DNA of 64,000 nucleotides from NCBI GenBank assembly GCA_041398565.1, contig JAWKUN010000006.1:558001-622000 (forward strand), in the 5' to 3' direction. Positions 1 to 8,676 of this stretch are shown in pieces. Position 1 is the first letter of the stretch, and each line of letters opens with the position of its first letter. The notes under the pieces were generated by a model. That model was not told where the DNA came from and searched no databases. It saw only the letters and a list, made by a program, of their open reading frames with translations. The translations under genes were made by a program, and so were the position numbers. The stretch is from DATGPD01 sp041398565. GTDB taxonomy: Bacteria; Planctomycetota; UBA1135; UBA2386.

Positions 1-2
1 GC

Positions 3-908
3 CACGCCTACTTCGGCAACTCGCCGTGCCTGCAGAGCGAGTGGGGACGGGCCTACTTCGAGCACCTCGGGCGGTTCTTCGCCGCATCGGGTTTCGCGGT
101 GCTCGAGCACGACGGCTCCTACCCCGGCGACACCTGCGCCTCGACCACGCACCCCGGCCACCGCGGCCTGGCCGATTCGCAGTGGAAACAGTGGCAGCAG
201 ATCCGCGCCCTGTACGCGTGGTGCCGCGGTGAGGGCATCTACCTCAACGTGCCCGACTGGTACTTCCTGTCCGGCAGCTCGAAGACCGGCATGGGCTACC
301 GCGAGTCCAACTGGTCGCTTCCTCGCCGCGAGCAGCTCCTGCACGCGCGCCAGAACATCCACGACGGCACCTTCACCAAGACGCCGTCGATGGGCTGGAT
401 GTTCGTGCCGCTCACCGAGTACCACGGCGGTGGCGCGGCGGCGACGTTGGAGCCGCTGGCACAGCACCTCGACGACTACGAGCAGCACCTCGCTCTCGAT
501 CTCGGCGCCGGCGTGCAGGCCTGCTGGCGCGGACCGCGCCTGTACGACAGCGATGCGACGCGCGCGCTGGTGACGAAGTGGGTTCGCTGGTTCAAGCAGC
601 ACCGTGAGATCCTGGAGAGCGACATGGTGCACGTGCGCCGCGCCGACGGCCGCGACCTGGACGCCTGGCTGCACGTCAACCCGGTTGCCGCCGAACGCGG
701 CCTGGCCATGGTGTTCAACCCGCTGCCGGCCGAGCGCACGCGACGCCTGGTGTTCCCGCTGTACTACTCCGGCCTGCGCCAGCGCTGCAGCGTGCGCCTG
801 CGCGACGGCGCTCCACACACCGTCCTGCTCGACGAGCGCGCCCGCGCGGAGATCGAGGTGACCCTGCCCGCGGACGGCTTCACGTGGCTGGTGTTCACCG
901 CGGAGTGA
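3..908 (+). CDS. Glycoside-hydrolase-like protein, C-terminal part (5' end outside window)
   Basis: The reading frame is open from the first bases, so the gene begins upstream; the visible part is 301 residues. It opens with HAYFGNSPCLQSEWGRAYFE, followed by an LEHDGSYPGD stretch that looks like a strand-loop of a TIM barrel (Asp-rich, with aromatic residues). The middle contains long aromatic-rich helices, and the last 90 or so residues (around DAWLHVNPVAAERGLAMVFNP) look like a C-terminal all-beta domain, as in alpha-galactosidase-type (melibiase-like) hydrolases. No catalytic pair can be assigned with confidence and the N-terminus is missing, so secretion cannot be judged. It converges on the FG-GAP gene, with 58 bp between the stops and no clear hairpin there. 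Substrate unknown; the family assignment is an inference from overall character. Confidence 0.55.
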   Translation, partial: HAYFGNSPCLQSEWGRAYFEHLGRFFAASGFAVLEHDGSYPGDTCASTTHPGHRGLADSQWKQWQQIRALYAWCRGEGIYLNVPDWYFLSGSSKTGMGYRESNWSLPRREQLLHARQNIHDGTFTKTPSMGWMFVPLTEYHGGGAAATLEPLAQHLDDYEQHLALDLGAGVQACWRGPRLYDSDATRALVTKWVRWFKQHREILESDMVHVRRADGRDLDAWLHVNPVAAERGLAMVFNPLPAERTRRLVFPLYYSGLRQRCSVRLRDGAPHTVLLDERARAEIEVTLPADGFTWLVFTAE

Positions 909-966
909 GCCGGCGCGATGGTGCGGCTGACAGTTCGCCAGCATCGACAACCATTGGCGCCGCGAG

Positions 967-2481
967 TCAGTTGGGCAGGATGAAGTGCAGCATGGTGACG
1001 TTCGAGACCGCGCCGAACTGCAGCGCTTGCAGCCACAGCGATGCGCCGGCGACCGATGCCGGGACCGGGAAGTCCAGCGTCGCGCCGCCGGCGCCGTCGG
1101 TGGCGAGCGCCACCAGCACGTCCGGGCTGTCGAGGCCGATGATGACCTGCAGCGGCGGGAACGGCAGCGAGCCGCGACCGACCAGGCTGTAGAGCAGGCC
1201 GGTGACGGCGTTGGGTTGCCCCCCGCGCAGGGTGAGCGTGAGGTCCTGCTCGACCTCGACCGGTACCGGTGCCGGCGCCAGGGAGAACCCGCCCGTGGTG
1301 TCCGCCATGTCGTAGACGTAGGCCACTCCCTCCGCGGTGGGGTCCCAGGCGCTGAAGATGCCACGCAAGCCGTCGAGCGCCGTCGTCTCGCCGAAGGCGG
1401 AGTCGACGCTCGCATCGGCGGGCAGGAAGGGCGCCTCGCTGACCCAGGTCGAGCCGTTCCATCGGAACGGGAACACGACGCCGATGCCGGCATCGGGGAA
1501 GTCCTGCCGCGGCGCCGACACCACGACGAGATCGCCCGCGATCCCCACACCGGTGCCGAAGGCGGCACCGCGCTGCGGCACCGGCGAGTCCAGCCGACGC
1601 TCGAACGTCCACGTCGTGCCGCTGCGCACGAAGAGCGAGACGCTTCCCGTGTCGACGCCGCGCACCACGTCGCCCGGCGCACCGAGGACGGCGCGCGTGC
1701 CGTCGAAGCCGACGCTGCTCCCCAACCGGGTCTGGTCCTCGGGCGCCGGGTCGGTCAGCACTGCTTCCACACCCCACACACCGCCGGTGCGCCGCAGCAC
1801 GTGCACGGCGCCGGCGTGGGTCTTGCCGTTCACGGTCTGCCACTCGGCGCCCACCAGCGCCGTGTCGCCCCGCACCTGCATGTCGAAACCGAAACGGACG
1901 AACGGCTGCGGCGCGGCGAACGACGCCACCTGGGTCCACGTCGTACCGACCCTCTCGAAGACGTAGACCTTCTCGTTGCCGAGGCGGTACGAGGACACCA
2001 GGATCGTCTGTCCATCGAAGGCGACCGCGCGTCCGAACGCGGAGTCGACGCCGGCGTCCGAGCCGATCAGGTGGGCTTCTTCGGTCCAAGTGCCGGTCAC
2101 GCGCCGATAGACGTACACGGCGCCGCGGCCGGTGAACGACGAAACCGGCAGGTCGGGCGCACCCACCACCGCGACGTCGCCATGGATGGCGACGCCGGCA
2201 CCGAAGTTGTCGTGGATCTCCGGCGACGGCCGCGTGAGGCGCACCTCTTCGCTCCAGGTCGTGCCGCTCTTGCGGTAGATGTGCGCAGCGCCAGCGTAGT
2301 TGAGCCCGTTGATCCGGGTCCACGGCGCGCCGACGACCACGACGTCCGCGTCGGACGAGATCGACGAGCCGAAGTTGGCGAAGGTCGGCGCGCCGGAGGG
2401 TTCCAGCTTGCCTTCCTGCACCTGAGCAGAGGCGAGCGCCGTGAGACAGAGAGACGAGAGAACGAAGCTTCGTGGGGGCAT
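967..2481 (-). CDS. Secreted FG-GAP repeat beta-propeller protein
   Basis: A 504-residue exported protein. The N-terminus MPPRSFVLSSLCLTALASAQ is a signal peptide with a likely cut after ASA. About seven repeats follow, each with an F/LG.xV..DG/GD...VGAP core (for example FGAGVAIHGDVAVVGAP), the hallmark of FG-GAP/integrin-alpha-like seven-bladed propellers. Repeats also carry a recurring VYxxxGTTWxxE sequence. The last 90 or so residues are not propeller: they match the C-terminal module shared with other secreted proteins here (PLQVIIGLDSPD..., then FPVPASVAGASLWLQALQF). Such propellers usually bind ligands or metal; no enzyme activity is suggested. Likely exported or surface-attached. The gene stands alone between a convergent and a co-directional neighbour. 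Confidence 0.82.
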   Translation of the reverse strand: MPPRSFVLSSLCLTALASAQVQEGKLEPSGAPTFANFGSSISSDADVVVVGAPWTRINGLNYAGAAHIYRKSGTTWSEEVRLTRPSPEIHDNFGAGVAIHGDVAVVGAPDLPVSSFTGRGAVYVYRRVTGTWTEEAHLIGSDAGVDSAFGRAVAFDGQTILVSSYRLGNEKVYVFERVGTTWTQVASFAAPQPFVRFGFDMQVRGDTALVGAEWQTVNGKTHAGAVHVLRRTGGVWGVEAVLTDPAPEDQTRLGSSVGFDGTRAVLGAPGDVVRGVDTGSVSLFVRSGTTWTFERRLDSPVPQRGAAFGTGVGIAGDLVVVSAPRQDFPDAGIGVVFPFRWNGSTWVSEAPFLPADASVDSAFGETTALDGLRGIFSAWDPTAEGVAYVYDMADTTGGFSLAPAPVPVEVEQDLTLTLRGGQPNAVTGLLYSLVGRGSLPFPPLQVIIGLDSPDVLVALATDGAGGATLDFPVPASVAGASLWLQALQFGAVSNVTMLHFILPN

Positions 2482-2580
2482 GGCAGGCGACTCCGGGATC
2501 GCGGGTCGGCCAGCCTAGCACGAGACGGGGAGTAGACGAGCCGCCCGCGGCGACGAGGTCGCGCGCCTCGAATCGGTGGC

Positions 2581-4767
2581 TCAGTTCGCTGCCTGGAGCG
2601 CCGGTGCGCCCACGAAGCCCAGCATCACGCTGGTGCCCTTGCCCACCTTGAACGCCACCAGACCGTGGCCGTGCACCACGTCGCCCGCCGACAGCTCCTT
2701 GCCGTCGGGGCCGGTGAGGGCGCGCCACTTGCCGTCCAGCCCGCGCACGTGCAGCGCGGCGTCGGAGCCGAGCGAGCCGACGCTCGCCACCACCACCACG
2801 CCGTCGGCCGTGACGGCCACGCTCTTGCCGCGGCCCGGGCCGTCTTCGCCGGGCAAAGCCGCCTCGCCGCCGGCGGTCTTGGCGCAAGCCACCGGGAAGG
2901 CGTTGCCCCGCCCAGGGGTCACCGGCGCGGCGACGACGCCGCCACCGAGCGCGAAGCTGCACGGCGGACTCGGCATGCCTTGCCACGCCGGAGAGACGAC
3001 GCTGCCGTTCGCGACGTTCCACAGGCGCGCCTTCGAGCCGCTGCCCGAGCCGTCGCGGTAGAGAACGAGACCATCCTGCATGCGGATCGGCGCGTCGGCG
3101 ATGCCGTCATGCCCGCTCAGATCGCACCGCGCCAGCACGTTGCCGTCGGCGATGTCGCCGACGAAGAGTGCGTGCTCGCGCGGACACGCCACGGCCACCT
3201 TCCCGGCCACCGCGTCGACCGCGATCGCCGTCAGGTTGCGCGCGAGCACCCCGTCGGGCAGGCGCAGCGCGATCACCGACGGCTCGGCGCCGCTGACGTC
3301 GAGCACCTTGATCGCGCGCTTGTCGGTCACGTCGCCTTCGTTGTTGATGGTGGCGGCAAGGTAGCCGTCGGCCGCCAGCGGCGAGGCGCGATAGAGCCCA
3401 CCGACCGGCCGCACCAGCGTGATCTGGCCGCCGGGGATCTCCTTGCTCTGCCCACTTGCGGTGTCGAACACGACGACGTGCTTCTGCCGATCGACCAGCA
3501 CGATCTTCTTGCCGCAAGCCGCGAAAACCTGGCTGCTGTACTCCTGCCCCTTCGGCAACGGCTGCGCCTCTTTGTCGCCGACTCGCATCCACGTGACGCC
3601 CGTGTTGGCGCCGGTGCCGCCGACGACGATGCCATCGCCCACGGCCAGCGCGGTGTCGTGCCGTACCGCCACCATGGTCAAGGTGAGCGGCGTCGCCGCG
3701 TTGATGGCACTGGGCGGCACGGTCCAGCCGGCGCGTGCCTCGGCCGAAGCGGGCCCCGCGGCCCGCGGCCGCGACGCCGCCACCATCTGCGCGGCGGCGT
3801 CACCCGACACCCGGTCGCACCAGAACGTCTCGGCGCGCGCCCGGCTGTCGCGCGCCCACTTGCGCGGCAGCAGGTACTCGCTGCGCGGTGAGTAGGAGCT
3901 GGCGCTACGCGGATGCGGTGCGGGCTTGCCCCCGGACACCTCGTACACGAACACGCTGTCGGTCTTGTCGCCGCTGGCGAGCTCGAACACGTAGCGACCG
4001 TCGCTCGCGAACAGCTCCTTGACGCCGAACACGCCCTTGGCCTTGCCGCGCGGAGCCGAGAGCGGGATCTCGATGTGCTGCCACTCGAGGGCGCTGGCGT
4101 AGACCGGCGCACCCTCCGCCACGATGTCACCGTCCTTCCACACGCGCAGGTCGTAACGCTGGCTCTCGTTGCTGTCGGGACGGCGGCGCAGCCACAGGTG
4201 CTGCGAGACCGGCGAGTTCTCGTGCTGGACCCGCAACGCCAGGTAGCCGAGCTCCGCCCAGGGGCCGTCGGCGACGACGCGCTTCTGGCTGGAGAACTCG
4301 TCGCCGACGCTGTCGATGCGCACCTGCATCGGCAGACGCAACGCCACCTCGTCGTCCACGGTCACCTCGAACTCGTAGGCGCCGGCCTGCATCAACTTGA
4401 TGCGGTCGGAGAAGCCCGCGGCCGCCAAAGCGTTCGAGCCGCCGATCGTGCGCGCGCTCGAGAACTTGCCCTCGACCGGCTCGACGTAGAGCCCGATCTT
4501 GCCGACCACCGTGTCGCCCCGGCGCACGCGCGCGGTCAGCGCATGCCCGCCGCTCTTGGCCACGTCACGCGGGTCCCAGATCTCGGGCGGCGGCAGGAAA
4601 GCGAGCAGGAAGCTGGCGCTCACCAGGTCGAGCTCGCCGGACTCGGGCCGGAGCTGGATGCCATCGAGGACGGAGCCGAGTTCGACCGCAGGGGCCTGGG
4701 CCGGGGCGGCCACCGAGAGGACGACCGGGGCGGCGAACGACGCGAACGACGAGAGGAGACGGTGCAT
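2581..4767 (-). CDS. Secreted protein of unknown function with C-terminal propeller-like repeats
   Basis: The start is placed at the ATG giving MHRLLSSFASFAAPVVLSVAAPAQA, a good signal peptide; the frame is open further upstream but there it encodes low-complexity Pro/Arg sequence. The mature protein is about 700 residues. Residues 30-270 look like beta-sandwich domains (for example LRVWKDGDIVAEGAPVYASA). A linker rich in Pro, Ser and Arg follows, and the C-terminal 400 residues carry propeller-like strands such as IKVLDVSGAEPSVIALRLPDG and AIAVDAVAGKVAVACPREHA. No catalytic motif is visible, and unlike many neighbours it lacks the shared Cys-containing C-terminal module. A decayed copy of its 5' end lies downstream of the TIR gene near 8.3-8.6 kb. 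Function unknown. Confidence 0.7.
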   Translation of the reverse strand: MHRLLSSFASFAAPVVLSVAAPAQAPAVELGSVLDGIQLRPESGELDLVSASFLLAFLPPPEIWDPRDVAKSGGHALTARVRRGDTVVGKIGLYVEPVEGKFSSARTIGGSNALAAAGFSDRIKLMQAGAYEFEVTVDDEVALRLPMQVRIDSVGDEFSSQKRVVADGPWAELGYLALRVQHENSPVSQHLWLRRRPDSNESQRYDLRVWKDGDIVAEGAPVYASALEWQHIEIPLSAPRGKAKGVFGVKELFASDGRYVFELASGDKTDSVFVYEVSGGKPAPHPRSASSYSPRSEYLLPRKWARDSRARAETFWCDRVSGDAAAQMVAASRPRAAGPASAEARAGWTVPPSAINAATPLTLTMVAVRHDTALAVGDGIVVGGTGANTGVTWMRVGDKEAQPLPKGQEYSSQVFAACGKKIVLVDRQKHVVVFDTASGQSKEIPGGQITLVRPVGGLYRASPLAADGYLAATINNEGDVTDKRAIKVLDVSGAEPSVIALRLPDGVLARNLTAIAVDAVAGKVAVACPREHALFVGDIADGNVLARCDLSGHDGIADAPIRMQDGLVLYRDGSGSGSKARLWNVANGSVVSPAWQGMPSPPCSFALGGGVVAAPVTPGRGNAFPVACAKTAGGEAALPGEDGPGRGKSVAVTADGVVVVASVGSLGSDAALHVRGLDGKWRALTGPDGKELSAGDVVHGHGLVAFKVGKGTSVMLGFVGAPALQAAN

Positions 4768-5199
4768 GACGGGTTGCGGAACGCGGTCGCCCTGCGATCC
4801 GCACAGGACGGCGTGACTTCGACCGGCGGCGCCACCCACCGCGGGCGGCCCGGCTCCCGGATGGATCGACCAGGCGCGGCGGCAGACCTGCGCCAAAGCG
4901 CAAAGAAGACCTCTGGCCCGACCTCGACCTTGTCGGGGCCTCGTCCTTCTTGGTGGAGGCCCGGGTGCCGGCGCCGGCTCGAGCCCGCACGGTGCCACCC
5001 GGCGCCAGCGCCATCGGCTGCAGCGCGTCGACCGAGGGTCGCTCCAGGCTCAGCTCGTATTGCGCCGGCCGCCTCGGGTGGTCGTGGGCCGGCGGCAACA
5101 CATGCACGATCCGCTGGCTGCCGTCGGGTCGCTCATCGATGAGGATCGCGAGGCGGGTGCAGGGGCCCGCGGTGGTGCTCAGCTGGTGGCTCGGTCCCC
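4768..5199. other. 432-bp intergenic stretch with a coding-like fragment and a sequence repeated at 8.5-8.6 kb
   Basis: Between the C45-family gene and the 2581-4767 gene, both on the minus strand. The minus strand of roughly 4990-5180 translates in one frame into protein-like sequence (TRLAILIDERPDGSQRIVHV, then ELSLERPSVDALQPMALAPGG) without its own start. The part nearest the downstream gene (about 4850-4985) resembles 8495-8640. It may be a gene remnant or an unusual leader; no promoter or RNA motif was recognised. Confidence 0.35.
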
Positions 5200-6387
5200 C
5201 TACTTCGCGAAGTCGAACGTCACGAATGCGTTCTGATCCGGCCGTCCGCACGCAACCCGCAGCTCCGGCCGCTCGCCGAGCACCATCACCGTGCAGCAGT
5301 ACGTCATGTCGTTGCACACCGGCGCGGCCGCGCTCTCGCACAGCGCGGTCACGACCTGCTCGACGTCGGGCCACCGCCCCTCCGGCAGTGCCCTGTCGAG
5401 GGCCGCGAACCGCGGGCACGTCGGCGCCCGCTCCGACGCCGAGCCGCGCGCGGCCGCGAGCGCGACCCGGTGCGGCGCCCAGTCGCGGCTGACTTCGGCA
5501 CTGTTGGTGTGCCACCGCCAGCCGTTGCGACCCGCCGGCTGCCACGGCACGACGCCGCCAGCCGAGGCTTCGAAGCACGGCGCGGTGTCCGAGCCACCGA
5601 CCGTGTAGGCCTGGCCCGACGCGTGCGGCACGTCGCGCAGGAACTGCAGCGCATCCGCGTAGCTCGTGCACGCCAGCAGCCCGCGCACGACGAACGCCAC
5701 CGGCAGGCCGTCGGACGACGGGCGGAGCGACAGGATCGTGTTGACGCCGACGGCAACGCGGTGGTTGTTGACGCCATTCCCGCCGACGAGCCCGGGCAAC
5801 GTGACGACGAGACTCTCGAGCGCACCGGCGGCCCCGCGCCGCGACGCGTCGCGGATGCGCAGCAGCGTCGGGTGCGCGTGCATCCACTGCGGCAGGTCGA
5901 GGTTCTGCGCCACGAACGCCGGGGCATCGCCGGTGCGATCCACGCCGACCGTAGAACACTTGTCGGTGGCGACGGTGTGGCCCAGCGCCCACAGCTCGTC
6001 GATCAGCTGGTAACAGAACATCGTCGCGAACGGCTGGCCCGCGCCCGCGGCGATGCCGCGCACCTCGTCGAGCAGCTCGGGCGTATGCCGGCGCGCGGCG
6101 TCGTCGAAGTGCGTCGCGGCCAGGAAGCGCGCAACGAAGTCATCGGCCTCACGGCCGGTCGCCTTCCGTACGTCTCTGCGCCAGTGTGCGAGCATCTCGG
6201 CGATCGCCGCCCGCAGGGTCTCGCCGTGCTGCAGGCCGCGCTCGTACGGGGTGCCCGACAGCTCGACCACGTGCATTTCGCGCCGCGGGGCGGCCTGCTG
6301 GAGGCGCTGCTGGACGCGCTGTTGGGTTGTGGCTGCGGCGGCGACGAGCGCGGTGGCACACACCGCGACAGCGAGACGAGACGACAT
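5200..6387 (-). CDS. C45-family N-terminal-nucleophile acyltransferase/peptidase, exported
   Basis: A 395-residue protein of the peptidase C45 / acyl-CoA:6-aminopenicillanic acid acyltransferase-like family. The start at MSSRLAVAVCATALVAAAATTQQ gives a signal peptide. The family's self-processing Cys nucleophile is expected at Cys144 (DKCSTVGV), followed by the typical Asn-x-Asp pair (QNLDLPQWM, Asn162/Asp164). Upstream conserved elements are GTPYERGLQHGE (residues 46-57) and LLDEVRGIAAGAG; downstream are GLVGGNGVNNHRVAVGVN and NDMTYCCTVMV near the end. By family, the precursor cuts itself before Cys144 and the enzyme then acts on amide or acyl bonds, probably in the periplasm; the substrate cannot be read from sequence. 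Monocistronic; start codon placement fairly secure. Confidence 0.82.
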   Translation of the reverse strand: MSSRLAVAVCATALVAAAATTQQRVQQRLQQAAPRREMHVVELSGTPYERGLQHGETLRAAIAEMLAHWRRDVRKATGREADDFVARFLAATHFDDAARRHTPELLDEVRGIAAGAGQPFATMFCYQLIDELWALGHTVATDKCSTVGVDRTGDAPAFVAQNLDLPQWMHAHPTLLRIRDASRRGAAGALESLVVTLPGLVGGNGVNNHRVAVGVNTILSLRPSSDGLPVAFVVRGLLACTSYADALQFLRDVPHASGQAYTVGGSDTAPCFEASAGGVVPWQPAGRNGWRWHTNSAEVSRDWAPHRVALAAARGSASERAPTCPRFAALDRALPEGRWPDVEQVVTALCESAAAPVCNDMTYCCTVMVLGERPELRVACGRPDQNAFVTFDFAK

Positions 6388-6648
6388 GGCGCCCCAGCGT
6401 AGTCGTTCGGCGCACCGCTGCGACCGCCGCTCGCACCCGGACGTTCCGCCCGAGTCCGACGACGACGTCATCGCGCACGTCGAACCTCAGCATCCCATTC
6501 GCGGTGACGTCCTCGCCCCAGGGCGATCCCTCGGTCACGCCCGAGTGTCACCCATGTCCCCGGGTTGGACCGCCCAATATGCTCGTGATCATCTCCACAG
6601 TCCGCGCCCGCCTCTGCAGGATGCGCGTTTCCACGCCATAACGACGTC

Positions 6649-8220
6649 ATGTATCTGATTCACGTGCGCTCCATGATCACCGGGTTGAACTTCGCCGATC
6701 TGGATGACGCACAATGGAATCCGAAGAGCGAGGCCACACCACCGGGTTTGTTGCGCGCTGCTCTGGAGAGCTCGGCCAGCCCCGACTCTTGGTGGAACCA
6801 GGCGTTGCAGCGCAGAATACAGAGAACAGGTGCCGAGCTCGTTCACGCGATTGCCGCCATCTCCGACATCGGCCGTCTCGAAATCGGCTTCGACGACGAA
6901 GACATCTACGTGCGCGGAGATACCGACAATGTCGACGACAGCTCGATCACCCGCCAGGCGCGGTTTCACATGTCCCAAGAGATGGTGAGATCTCTGGGTG
7001 GCTTGACCGCCTTTCGCGGACTGCCTCCACTCCTGGATGCCTACCTCGTCTTCCACGCGACCGGGACGGTCACCGAGACGCTGGTCTTCTCGGTGCCGTA
7101 TGGCGACGACATGGACCTCGACGGCCAATCGGCCCTCGTCTGCAACGCCGTCGACGAACTGTTTCCGTTCGTACAAGCGACGCTGAGTCTCCTGCGGACG
7201 ACTCTGTCGCGGACTCTGCAGCCGGCGAGCCCGGGCGAGCCGCCTCAGCACGAGCTGGACTTCGGCGCTCGCCTGGATTTCGGCGTGCCGAGCTGCCTGT
7301 TCGGCGATCCGCGGTGGGCTGCACCACGACAGTACTACTACGGGGATGTGTACATCCTGAGCGAGGGTGAGCGAGCCACCAGCCTCGAGCCCCCGCCTTG
7401 GCTTCCCCAGCGGCAGGAGATGCCGGTCATCAGCCACGCGGGCCAGGATTTCCACGCTTGGTCCGGCCAATCGATTCAGGTTCTGGAGTCTCGATCGGGC
7501 GAAGTCAGGATGTCGACCGGCCTCGCACTGCGGCTGTCTCGCCCGATGAGTCTCGTGTTGGGGATGTTCGTGGTGCTCCGGACCGGTGCGAGTGCCCGCA
7601 GAGCCATGGCTCGCGGCCTCTTGCGGGGCGCCCTGCAGGGCGCAGCCGCCATCGTACGCGCGAGCTCGGCGTACGACCAAATGCGCGACCGCGTCGACGA
7701 GTCTCGCACCAGACTCGGCAATGTCGACATGACTTGGCTCGAGTTGGACTGGCAGACCTGGAATGGTGCGACTTTCGAGGCGAGCATGACCGACGCGTCC
7801 GCGTCACTGGTAGCACTCCTCAGTCATCGCGAGCTGGGCAGAGAGCACGACGTGTTCCTATCCTATGCACGGGTCAATTCCGACCTGATGGGGTTCACCA
7901 AGGACGCGCTCACATCATCGGGATTGTCCGTCTTCGTGGACGTCGAGATGCGACCGGGCCTCCCATGGCGCAAGGAGACGATCGCGGCCATCCACCGCTC
8001 TGCGTGCATGGTGCTGATCGCGACCAAGGACAGCATCGACTCCCGCGAGGTCTTGATGGAGTGCGCCGGCGCCCAGGTCCTGGGCAGAGACGTCTATGTC
8101 TTTCGCAAAGGAGTCACCAGCGAAGAGATGCCGAGCTTCCTCAGCGCAATCCACTCGGTCGAGTGGTCCGTGGAGGAGCTGAAGAAGTTCGCCGTGGCCT
8201 ACAGCAAGGGCCGAAGCTGA
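6649..8220 (+). CDS. TIR-domain protein with large N-terminal region of unknown fold
   Basis: A 523-residue cytoplasmic protein without signal peptide. Residues 400-490 form a TIR domain: HDVFLSYAR (strand A), GLSVFVDVEMRPGLPWRKE (strand B/BB-loop), ACMVLIATKDSIDSREVLMEC (strand D), RDVYVF. Glu471 in SREVLMECAGA occupies the position of the catalytic Glu of TIR NADases, so NAD+ cleavage is possible but unproven. Residues 1-395 match no family I recognise; they include a weakly hydrophobic LSRPMSLVLGMFVVL segment near residue 300 and an Ala/Arg-rich helix after it. Third codon positions are visibly less GC-biased than in neighbours, which may indicate transfer. An alternative start is Met9 (MITGLNF); neither start has a clear ribosome-binding site. 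No partner defence genes adjoin it. Confidence 0.8.
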   Translation: MYLIHVRSMITGLNFADLDDAQWNPKSEATPPGLLRAALESSASPDSWWNQALQRRIQRTGAELVHAIAAISDIGRLEIGFDDEDIYVRGDTDNVDDSSITRQARFHMSQEMVRSLGGLTAFRGLPPLLDAYLVFHATGTVTETLVFSVPYGDDMDLDGQSALVCNAVDELFPFVQATLSLLRTTLSRTLQPASPGEPPQHELDFGARLDFGVPSCLFGDPRWAAPRQYYYGDVYILSEGERATSLEPPPWLPQRQEMPVISHAGQDFHAWSGQSIQVLESRSGEVRMSTGLALRLSRPMSLVLGMFVVLRTGASARRAMARGLLRGALQGAAAIVRASSAYDQMRDRVDESRTRLGNVDMTWLELDWQTWNGATFEASMTDASASLVALLSHRELGREHDVFLSYARVNSDLMGFTKDALTSSGLSVFVDVEMRPGLPWRKETIAAIHRSACMVLIATKDSIDSREVLMECAGAQVLGRDVYVFRKGVTSEEMPSFLSAIHSVEWSVEELKKFAVAYSKGRS

Positions 8221-8296
8221 GCCACGGATCGTTCAGCCGGACTGGCCCATCCCGGGAAGTCGGTGCTGGCAAGGCCAAGGGGACACCGATGTGGAT

Positions 8297-8640
8297 CTCG
8301 TCGCTGCTCACGTGCTTGCGCAGGAGAGATCTGCCAGAGAGTTCGACCGACGGGGCCTGGCGGGGCCGCACCGGGAGGCCGACGGGGGTGGCGAGCGACG
8401 CGAACGGGGAGAAGGGACGACGGGAAGGGCGTCGGAGCGCGGGCACCCGGAGGTCCGCACAGGGACGCGCGTGACGTGGATCGTCGGCGCCCCGGCCGCG
8501 GGCCAGGATCCCTGATCGGCGGGGGCGCCGCCGCGGACCTACGCCCGAGGCCCCGCGGGCGCCGCACGCGTGACCCGGCCGTCCCCGCTTCCCCTTGTCC
8601 TTGCCGCAGGCTTTTTGGTGCAGGCCCTGGCGCCGGCCGG
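8297..8640 (-). pseudogene. Decayed duplicate of the 5' end and leader of the 2581-4767 gene
   Basis: Read on the minus strand, this stretch resembles bases 4985 down to about 4640. Shared blocks include a GAGTTCGACCG segment, GGCGAGCGACGCGAACG against GGCGAACGACGCGAACG, and the upstream block around TTTTTGGTGCAGGCCCTGG against TTCTTGGTGGAGGCCCGGG. A short frame reads SPFASLATPVGLPVRPRQAP followed by SVEL, parallel to the signal peptide SSFASFAAPVVLSVAAPAQAP followed by AVEL. The similarity ends near Ser/Val-Glu-Leu and no long frame follows, so only the start of the gene remains. It lies between the TIR gene and the efflux operon. Alignment by eye. Confidence 0.5.
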
Positions 8641-8650
8641 CCGATCCCCT

Positions 8651-8666
8651 TCAAACGTTCGTTTGA
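8651..8666. promoter_or_regulatory. Palindromic operator, probable TetR-family binding site
   Basis: TCAAACG-TT-CGTTTGA: a perfect inverted repeat with 7-bp arms and a 2-bp spacer, centred 18 bp before the ATG of the TetR-type regulator. It is an AT-rich island in GC-rich surroundings. TetR-family regulators commonly bind such palindromes over their own promoter; autoregulation of the regulator and the efflux genes behind it is inferred. Confidence 0.7.
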
Positions 8667-8676
8667 GGCTGCCCCC

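Noticed and set aside
6649..8220. Thoeris or other named TIR defence system
   Set aside because: No ThsA-like, SLOG, SIR2 or nuclease partner is adjacent; the neighbours are a C45 acyltransferase and an efflux operon.
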